From: Pseudomonadota bacterium
Lineage (GTDB): Bacteria; Pseudomonadota; Gammaproteobacteria; Burkholderiales; SG8-39
DNA: 5,320 nt
Direction: 5' to 3'
Assembly: GCA_021848555.1 (NCBI GenBank)
Contig: JAJZUN010000245.1
Location: forward strand, 1 to 5,320
Below the pieces are notes generated by a model. That model was not told the origin of the DNA, ran no database searches, and saw nothing but the letters and a program-made list of their open reading frames with translations. Both the position numbers and the translations under genes were made by a program. Below, one piece after another: positions 1-4,178 of the stretch (the stretch's first letter is position 1; each line of letters opens with the position of its first letter).

Positions 1-52
1 CCCGCTCCAGTTTTCCCGGGACGCGCACGCGCAACGCCACGCAGTCTCGGGC

Positions 53-93
53 GTCGAAAAAATGGGAAGCCCGAACTTCCCATTTTTTTCGAC
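53..93. terminator. Intrinsic, probably bidirectional terminator
   Basis: A 17-nt left arm (53-69) ending in TGGGAAG pairs with CTTCCCA and the following bases (76-93) around a 6-nt loop, with one unpaired extra T. The GGGAAG/CTTCCC core is flanked by an A-run on the left (57-62) and a T-run on the right (83-89). On either strand the hairpin is therefore followed by a U-tract, so it can stop transcription from both sides. It most likely ends a gene lying left of the window. No gene can be called in bases 1-52. Confidence 0.85.
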
Positions 94-162
94 GGTGCAT
101 GACGGCTGAACATTCGTCACGCAGCAAGCCGAGCACGGATGCTGCTATGGTTCGGATCCGAC

Positions 163-236
163 GGCGCGGTAGCAAAGCGGCTATGCAGAGGACTGCAAAT
201 CCTTCCAGGTGGGTTCGACTCCCGCCCGCGCCTCCA
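163..236 (+). tRNA. tRNA-Cys (anticodon GCA), CCA encoded
   Basis: This is a complete 74-nt cloverleaf. The acceptor stem is GGCGCGG (163-169) with CCGCGCC (226-232), followed by discriminator T233, the usual U73 of cysteine tRNAs, and encoded CCA (234-236). The D-arm region reads GCAAAGCGGCTATGC. The anticodon arm is GAGGA-CTGCAAA-TCCTT with anticodon GCA at 195-197. The T arm is GTGGG-TTCGACT-CCCGC. The sequence closely follows the Escherichia coli cysT pattern. It decodes UGC/UGU codons. No other tRNA is adjacent inside the window, so it is either single or the last member of a cluster. The only promoter hint is TATGGT at 146-151, without a convincing -35. Confidence 0.97.
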
Positions 237-237
237 C

Positions 238-255
238 GATTTCCAACGTGAAATC
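238..255 (+). other. Short hairpin directly after the tRNA
   Basis: GATTTC (238-243) and GAAATC (250-255) form a 6-bp perfect stem around the loop CAACGT, starting two bases after the CCA end. It has no following T-run, so it is a weak terminator at best. It may instead be part of the 3' trailer of the tRNA precursor. The evidence is structural only. Confidence 0.3.
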
Positions 256-270
256 AACGACCTAGTTTCC

Positions 271-315
271 TCAAGGACTCGCCCGCACGGAGCGCCTTGA
301 CGTGAATCCGTGCGG
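271..315. repeat. Two interlocking inverted repeats
   Basis: TCAAGG (271-276) is complementary to CCTTGA (295-300), and CCGCACGG (283-290) is complementary to CCGTGCGG (308-315). The pairings cross, so in RNA they could form a pseudoknot or two mutually exclusive hairpins. No T-run follows and no known riboswitch or leader pattern is recognised. The element lies between the tRNA and the exported-protein promoter region, in bases with no coding support on either strand. Confidence 0.35.
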
Positions 316-396
316 TCGCGCGCGGCATGCGCCCGCCGTCGCCAGCCCCATCGAACCCGCGCCACCGCGCAAGACCCGTGCAATCGTCCTGCCTCG

Positions 397-414
397 TCGG
401 CAAATATTTGCCGA
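397..414. promoter_or_regulatory. Perfect 18-bp palindrome, probable operator
   Basis: TCGGCAAATATTTGCCGA is an uninterrupted perfect palindrome, AT-rich at the centre, within a GC-rich genome. It lies 61 bp before the ATG at 475 and just upstream of the best promoter candidate. The form suits a dimeric helix-turn-helix repressor or activator. The binding protein cannot be named from the site, and no regulator gene is in the window. Confidence 0.55.
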
Positions 415-439
415 AATGGTCAGAGTCGTCATGTATAGT
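408..439 (+). promoter_or_regulatory. Candidate sigma-70-type promoter for the exported-protein gene
   Basis: TATAGT at 434-439 matches the -10 consensus at five of six positions. The nearest -35-like hexamer is TTGCCG at 408-413, but the 20-bp spacer is longer than the usual 16-18. The promoter would therefore be weak or activator-dependent. Transcription would begin near 446, leaving a leader of about 30 nt. The -35-like hexamer overlaps the right half of the 18-bp palindrome, and the -10 lies in the left arm of the 434-458 inverted repeat. Bound regulators would cover both elements. An alternative -10, TATAAG at 455-460, lacks any -35. Confidence 0.3.
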
Positions 440-458
440 TGCCGTCGTGACAACTATA
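434..458. promoter_or_regulatory. 8+8 inverted repeat over the promoter/leader
   Basis: TATAGTTG (434-441) and CAACTATA (451-458) are perfect inverted arms separated by nine bases. The element begins at the candidate -10 and ends six bases before the purine-rich ribosome site of the gene at 475. It could be a repressor operator, or a hairpin in the mRNA leader. Its sequence is unrelated to the palindrome at 397-414, so two different regulators may act here. Confidence 0.45.
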
Positions 459-474
459 AGCGCAAAGAGAAGTC

Positions 475-1152
475 ATGATGACAACAAAAGCCCTGCGCAT
501 CGCCGCAGCGCTTGCCGCGTGCATCGTCACGAATGCACACGCAGACACGACGACCATCAATCTCCCCATTGGCAGCATGATCAGCAGCCTCGGCTCGCAC
601 TTCGCCGGAGCACTGTCGCGGCTGACGCGTGATCGCTCGACACCATCTGCCGCGGCCGCAGCACCGGCATCCGCTCCGGCGCAAGGATCCGCGGCACCCT
701 CGGCGCGTTTCTCGATCGCGCCAGGAGTCTGGGCGCAGGTCACGGGGCCGGGCCCGTACGGAACCCAGTGCGTGAACGTCGACTCCAAATCGCTCGTCCC
801 GGCGATCCCCCCGGGAACCCCGGATTCCCGGGTCGCCAAAATTCTCGGCGACGCAGGCGCGACCTACCTCGGAGCGCAATTCGGAAATGCAGGACCCGAC
901 CCATCGTGTCGCACGCGCAATGCGCGCGTGCATGGGCTGACTGCCGAGTTCTCTGCCGTTTGCACCCAGGGCTCGATCACGAAAACCCTGCGCATGACAT
1001 TGACCATGGCTTCGAATGGACGCTCGGGCCTGCTGGTCGACCGTTCGACCGACGCGATGTACCCCCGGGTTGAACTGCGCCGCACGAAGAATCTGCCGCC
1101 GCGCCAGGGCGGCTTCTACGCCAACGGATGCATGGCCGACCTTTTGGAATGA
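475..1152 (+). CDS. Sec-exported Ala/Pro-linker protein of unknown function, four mature cysteines
   Basis: This 225-aa protein has a classical signal peptide: Lys5/Arg8, a hydrophobic stretch (residues 9-18), and a likely cleavage at AHA|D after residue 23. The mature part begins with about 30 polar residues, then an Ala/Pro/Ser linker (58-76). A globular domain from about residue 79 has four cysteines (99, 145, 163, 219), suggesting two disulphides in the periplasm. The PGVW opening (83-86) and the cysteine spacing faintly recall DUF3617 proteins, but this is not verified. GAGAAG at 467-472 suits the second ATG (478, 5-nt gap) slightly better than the first (475); the difference is one residue. 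It is preceded by two candidate operators and is separated by about 155 bp from the next gene, so it may be transcribed alone or as the first gene of the series. Confidence 0.8.
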   Translation: MMTTKALRIAAALAACIVTNAHADTTTINLPIGSMISSLGSHFAGALSRLTRDRSTPSAAAAAPASAPAQGSAAPSARFSIAPGVWAQVTGPGPYGTQCVNVDSKSLVPAIPPGTPDSRVAKILGDAGATYLGAQFGNAGPDPSCRTRNARVHGLTAEFSAVCTQGSITKTLRMTLTMASNGRSGLLVDRSTDAMYPRVELRRTKNLPPRQGGFYANGCMADLLE

Positions 1153-1306
1153 CGATGCCGAAATCGGGTCCGAAGATATGCACGCGGCCGACAGCAGGAA
1201 ACGCCGCACGTGATGGCGCCCGTACTTGCCCTGTTTTGCATGCAGCGTTGTCTGGGAGAGCCGGTGCCCGCGTATCGGCTGATCAAATCTTCTACGGAAA
1301 GCGAGG
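1153..1306 (+). other. Intergenic stretch without a gene
   Basis: About 155 bp lie between the exported-protein gene and the small zinc-ribbon gene. Short frames cross it, but none has a ribosome site and a plausible protein. No T-run hairpin and no convincing -35/-10 pair is seen. Read-through from the upstream gene is therefore possible, though a weak promoter cannot be excluded. Confidence 0.4.
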
Positions 1307-1312
1307 ATGTCG

Positions 1313-1723
1313 ATGAGTTTCTGTGCCGGTTGTGGCGCCCAACTCCCCGGTGGGGCTGGTTTTTGCGGAAGCTGTGGTCGAGCGGCCAACGTCGCCCTGC
1401 CCCCGCAGGGCTCGCCTGCGCAGCCGCAGAGCACCAATATCAACATCAACGTGGGCGGAGGCATCGGCAGGGGAACTTCGCCCCTGCTCGCGGCCGCGCT
1501 CGCGTTGTTCTTCGGCCCGCTCGGGATGCTCTACTCGACGGTGAGTGGTGCGATCGTGATGTTCCTGGTCGACATCGCGCTGCTCGTCGTGTCGGTGATG
1601 ACTCTGGGTATCGGCAGCGTGCTGTACATCGTCAGCGGCATCGCTGGAATCATCTGGGCGATCGTCGCCGCGAATTCCAATACCAGCCGCAGCATGACGA
1701 TCCATGTCAACAATACAAAGTGA
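1313..1723 (+). CDS. Small zinc-ribbon integral membrane protein
   Basis: The product is 136 aa from the ATG at 1313. Residues 4-21 form a zinc ribbon with the pattern C-x2-C-x10-C-x2-C (C4, C7, C18, C21), expected to bind one Zn2+ in the cytosol. A Pro/Gln linker and the segment TNININVGGG follow. A hydrophobic region of about 65 residues (57-120) has two to three helices; its FFGPLGMLY motif resembles the turn in TM2-like and related small membrane proteins. The tail (SMTIHVNNTK) is polar. Start choice: GCGAGG at 1301-1306 abuts the ATG at 1307 but sits six bases before 1313, so 1313 is preferred. The resulting N-terminus, MSFCAGCG, is typical of ribbon proteins. It ends 22 bp before the next gene, so the two are almost certainly co-transcribed. 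Biochemical function is unknown. Confidence 0.85.
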   Translation: MSFCAGCGAQLPGGAGFCGSCGRAANVALPPQGSPAQPQSTNININVGGGIGRGTSPLLAAALALFFGPLGMLYSTVSGAIVMFLVDIALLVVSVMTLGIGSVLYIVSGIAGIIWAIVAANSNTSRSMTIHVNNTK

Positions 1724-1733
1724 CTTTCAGCGC

Positions 1734-1740
1734 AAGGAGG
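1734..1740 (+). promoter_or_regulatory. Ideal Shine-Dalgarno that fixes a TTG start
   Basis: AAGGAGG (1734-1740) is followed by GTGG and lies five bases before TTG at 1746-1748. It is the best ribosome site in the window. It shows that translation begins at the TTG rather than at the in-frame ATG at 1704, which lies inside the previous gene and has no ribosome site. Confidence 0.8.
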
Positions 1741-1745
1741 TGGTC

Positions 1746-2708
1746 TTGAGTCATCCAACGTTCTGCCCGAGTTGCGGCACCAAGTTCCTGGCCGATTCCC
1801 GGTTCTGTGCATCCTGCGGTGCCGCCGTGGCGATTGCACCGCCGACCGCGCCTGCCCAGCAGCAACCGCCGGCCACGGCCACGGCCCCGACGCAGGCACC
1901 CCGGAACACCGTGGCAGGGGTCATCATCCGCCTCCCGGACGCTGCCCAACCGGGTTTGATCCTTGCTGGCGGCAAACAGTACCCCTTCAGCGTTGACGGG
2001 AGTTGGCTGGTCGAATCGGCACCGGCACTGAATTTGCGCGTGACGTTGAAGCTCGATTCCGACGGCGGGCTCGAATCCATCCAGAAGGCACAAGGTGTGG
2101 ACACATCCGCACAACTCGACCAGCTTCAACAAGCGGTTGCGCAGGGTGCGTCGGCCCTGGGCGAGCGGGTCGCACCCTATGTCGCCGAGTGCCTGTCCCT
2201 GCTCACACCGCTCGGCGCGGCCGCGGCTGCCCTGTATCTCCTCGCATTCTTCTTCATGCCGCTGCTGGAAATCGGCGTCTATCACCTGTCGGCGTGGGAT
2301 GCCATGCAAGGCGCCGGCCAGATCCAGTCGCTGGCCAACGGCAATGCGCCGAGCAACGGAGTCGGGCTGGCCGGCATCATCGGGATCTTCGTCGCGCTCG
2401 CGCCCTTTGGCATGCCGCTGATGGCCAAGTGGCCGCGCTGGCGTCCGGCGCTGCTGCTTGCGCCCGCCGCATTTCTTGTCGCCTATCTCGCTGGAATGTA
2501 TATCGAAATCCAGTCGAGCATTCACCAAGCGATGGCGACAGCTCAATCGCTTGGCGGTGACAATTCTTTCGTCAACGGCCTCGTCGGCGAAATTGCGAAG
2601 CAAGTCTGGTCCGCTTTGGGCTTCGGCATCGGCCTTTATGCCTTGATCATTTCCGCAGGCTATATGGCCTACCTCGGCGTTCTCGGTTTCCGCAACCAAA
2701 AGAATTAA
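1746..2708 (+). CDS. Zinc-ribbon / beta-domain / four-helix membrane protein
   Basis: The product is 320 aa from the TTG start. Residues 7-24 form a C-x2-C-x10-C-x2-C zinc ribbon (C7, C10, C21, C24), followed by a Pro/Ala/Gln/Thr linker (31-53). Residues 57-112 form a small beta-rich domain (GVIIRLPD...GLILAGGKQYPFSVD...LRVTLKLD). Its pattern resembles the cold-shock-like OB module often placed before membrane domains in bacterial TM2 or DUF805-type proteins; this is a family-level inference. Residues 119-149 are helical and amphipathic. Four hydrophobic segments follow, at about 154-176, 205-226, 233-252 and 286-313, giving a cytosolic N-terminus with four helices. It sits 22 bp after the small zinc-ribbon gene and 31 bp before the lipoprotein gene, in a tight operon. 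A regulatory or scaffolding role at the inner membrane is possible. No catalytic motif is seen. Confidence 0.87.
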   Translation: MSHPTFCPSCGTKFLADSRFCASCGAAVAIAPPTAPAQQQPPATATAPTQAPRNTVAGVIIRLPDAAQPGLILAGGKQYPFSVDGSWLVESAPALNLRVTLKLDSDGGLESIQKAQGVDTSAQLDQLQQAVAQGASALGERVAPYVAECLSLLTPLGAAAAALYLLAFFFMPLLEIGVYHLSAWDAMQGAGQIQSLANGNAPSNGVGLAGIIGIFVALAPFGMPLMAKWPRWRPALLLAPAAFLVAYLAGMYIEIQSSIHQAMATAQSLGGDNSFVNGLVGEIAKQVWSALGFGIGLYALIISAGYMAYLGVLGFRNQKN

Positions 2709-2739
2709 CCGCGACACAACAATTCCAGGAATACTTTCC

Positions 2740-3516
2740 ATGCAACAGAAAACAAAACTTCTGGCGACTGCCTGCGCCGTTGCCTTCGGCTTGCTGGCCG
2801 GCTGCTCCCATCACACTCCGGGAACGCTTTCCAATCAAGCGGCCGCGCAGGACGCGCTGCATCAGGCGCTTTCCCCCTCCGGTATCGCTCAGACCGCCAA
2901 GGCGGTGCGCCAATCGCAACTGCCGCAGCCGGTCGCGACCACGCCCCAGACTGCCTATGCGACGCTCAACAGCGGCAACCAGTTGATGTTCCTTTATTAC
3001 GCGCTTTCGGGGCTGCCCCCGGATTACGACAGCATTGCTCAGAAATATTCCGTGGACTATCGGAATACTTCGGACGAATTCCGCAAACACGACCTGATGG
3101 CAGCGCTCAAGCCGCAAATCGATGCGTCGATCAAGGCGGCTGCGAACCAGCGCTACGTGATTTGGACGGTGGGCAACACGCGGATCGGCCACTACGATTT
3201 CAACAAGAAAGCCTTCCCGCTGGACGACGGAATTCTCCAGCAAGGTGGCTCCGGCTATTTCTTTGACAACAGCAGTTACCAGATCGAGTTCGTGAACGGC
3301 GCCGCGTTCGCCTCGATGCCGGTGGCCGATGAGAACGTGGCGAAGGACATCGAGGCGCGGGTGAGCCGGTACCAGGGCTTCAATATCCAGATCGACGCCT
3401 TCGCGCAGAGCGCCGATCCGTCCGACCACCACGTCAAGTGCGTGATCACCCGCGTGTCGTTGCTGGCACCCGACGGCACCACCCTGGCGACGACGACCAC
3501 CGGTGCGCCCGCCTGA
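2740..3516 (+). CDS. Putative outer-membrane lipoprotein of unknown function
   Basis: This 258-aa protein has a type II signal peptide: KTK at residues 4-6, a hydrophobic core, and lipobox L19-A20-G21-C22. Residue 23 is Ser, not Asp, so Lol sorting to the outer membrane is expected. A low-complexity Ala/Gln segment (32-70) precedes a globular domain (about 72-258) with aromatic motifs such as FLYYALSGLPPDYD, KYSVDYRNTSDEF and GSGYFF. The only mature cysteine besides C22 is C234, so disulphides are unlikely. The central DEF region is loosely reminiscent of lipoproteins grouped under DUF4852, but this is unconfirmed. CAGGA at 2726-2730, nine bases before the ATG, supports the start. It follows the zinc-ribbon membrane gene by 31 bp and is probably the last gene of the operon, since a GC-rich hairpin lies just downstream. 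Confidence 0.85.
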   Translation: MQQKTKLLATACAVAFGLLAGCSHHTPGTLSNQAAAQDALHQALSPSGIAQTAKAVRQSQLPQPVATTPQTAYATLNSGNQLMFLYYALSGLPPDYDSIAQKYSVDYRNTSDEFRKHDLMAALKPQIDASIKAAANQRYVIWTVGNTRIGHYDFNKKAFPLDDGILQQGGSGYFFDNSSYQIEFVNGAAFASMPVADENVAKDIEARVSRYQGFNIQIDAFAQSADPSDHHVKCVITRVSLLAPDGTTLATTTTGAPA

Positions 3517-3525
3517 CCCATCCTC

Positions 3526-3550
3526 GGCGGCGGCGCGCGCCGCCGCCTTT
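3526..3550 (+). terminator. GC-rich hairpin with short T-run after the lipoprotein gene
   Basis: Bases 3526-3536 (GGCGGCGGCGC) and 3537-3547 (GCGCCGCCGCC) form a perfect 22-bp palindrome beginning ten bases after the stop codon and followed by TTT. The stem is very stable but the T-run is short, so it could terminate plus-strand transcription only moderately well. In the minus direction no T-run follows. It also separates two converging units. Confidence 0.5.
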
Positions 3551-3612
3551 CAGCGCCGCGGCCAAGGCCATCGAGCCGGCATCCTGGCCGATCATGGAAG
3601 CAAACGCTGAAG

Positions 3613-3634
3613 GCAGCGCGCCTCAGCGCGCTGC
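3613..3634 (-). terminator. Hairpin holding the stop codon of the OmpA-like gene in its loop
   Basis: GCAGCGCGC (3613-3621) and GCGCGCTGC (3626-3634) form a 9-bp perfect stem with the 4-nt loop CTCA (3622-3625). The stop codon TGA of the minus-strand OmpA-like gene is the complement of TCA in this loop. On the minus strand it is followed by CTTCAGCGTTTGC, not a real T-run. It is thus a weak terminator or an mRNA 3'-end stabilising stem. Confidence 0.4.
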
Positions 3635-4156
3635 ACCGAGGCTCAGGTAGATGTCGACCCGCCGGTTCAGGCTGCGGCCTGCCGGCGTGGCGTTGCTGGC
3701 GACGGGGTCACTGTCGCCCAGGCCTTTTGCGGTGATCCTGGCGCTGGCAATGCCGCGCGATACCAGGTAGTTGTCGACGCTTTGCGCGCGGTTCAGCGAC
3801 AGAGGCAGATTGATCAGGTCGGAGCCGCTGCTGTCGGTGTAGCCGAGAATCTGGACGGTTTCATCCGGGCGGCTTGCGAGCGCACGCGCGACGGCGTCGA
3901 GAACCGGGAACAGCCGTGGGTTCACCATCGCGCTGTCGCTGGCGAAGCCGGCATCGGACGGCACGTCGATCTGCAAACGGTTCGGCCCGATCTGCGTGAC
4001 GCGCACCCCGGTGCCGAAGCTGGCTTGTTCGATCTGCCCGCGCTGTGCCGCCATCTGGGTGCTGTTGCCTTCGTGCGCCGGCTGCTCTTGGGCGCAACCC
4101 GCGACGAGCAACACCGCGAGGCCGGCGCAAAAAACAGACGCAATGTTCTGGTTCAT
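3623..4156 (-). CDS. OmpA/Pal-family peptidoglycan-binding lipoprotein
   Basis: This 177-aa protein has a lipobox L17-V18-A19-G20-C21 and residue +2 Ala, so outer-membrane anchoring is expected. After a short Gln-rich linker, residues about 45-173 form an OmpA C-terminal-like domain. Its family motifs are clear: GYTDSSG with D108; INLPLSLNRAQSVDNYL (115-131); GLGDSDP; SNATPAGRSLNRRVDI (154-169). In this family the Asp of TD and the Arg of the NRRV stretch hold the diaminopimelate of peptidoglycan, so it should link the outer membrane to the cell wall. Size and layout match YiaD/YfiB-like and Pal-like lipoproteins, but no Tol-Pal genes are nearby. The ATG at 4156 was chosen because it gives a proper signal peptide; AGGA lies 11 bases before it. 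A longer upstream frame to 4453 only runs over the neighbour. The start is 22 bp downstream of the zinc-ribbon gene, in one operon. Confidence 0.93.
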   Translation of the reverse strand: MNQNIASVFCAGLAVLLVAGCAQEQPAHEGNSTQMAAQRGQIEQASFGTGVRVTQIGPNRLQIDVPSDAGFASDSAMVNPRLFPVLDAVARALASRPDETVQILGYTDSSGSDLINLPLSLNRAQSVDNYLVSRGIASARITAKGLGDSDPVASNATPAGRSLNRRVDIYLSLGAAR

Positions 4157-4178
4157 CGCTTTGCGTTTCCTGGTTGGA

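Noticed and set aside
163..236. tRNA-Cys as an integration site for a genomic island
   Set aside because: No repeat of the tRNA 3' end, integrase fragment or mobility gene is visible in the window, and downstream genes match the local base composition.
117..383. Minus-strand frame of 88 codons
   Set aside because: It runs antisense through the tRNA-Cys, has no ribosome site, and its product is the usual artefact of reading a tRNA gene backwards.
454..1464. Long minus-strand frame of 336 codons opposite the exported-protein gene
   Set aside because: The plus strand has a proper signal peptide and ribosome site, while the antisense product is Arg-rich with no domain. It is typical of GC-rich shadow frames.
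1707..2741. Minus-strand frame of 344 codons opposite the four-helix ribbon gene
   Set aside because: The plus strand encodes a zinc ribbon and clean membrane helices after a perfect ribosome site; the antisense product is Arg/Gly-rich and featureless.
2647..3432. Minus-strand frame of 261 codons opposite the lipoprotein gene
   Set aside because: It is a shadow of a gene with a clear lipobox; no signal, domain or ribosome site was found on the minus strand.
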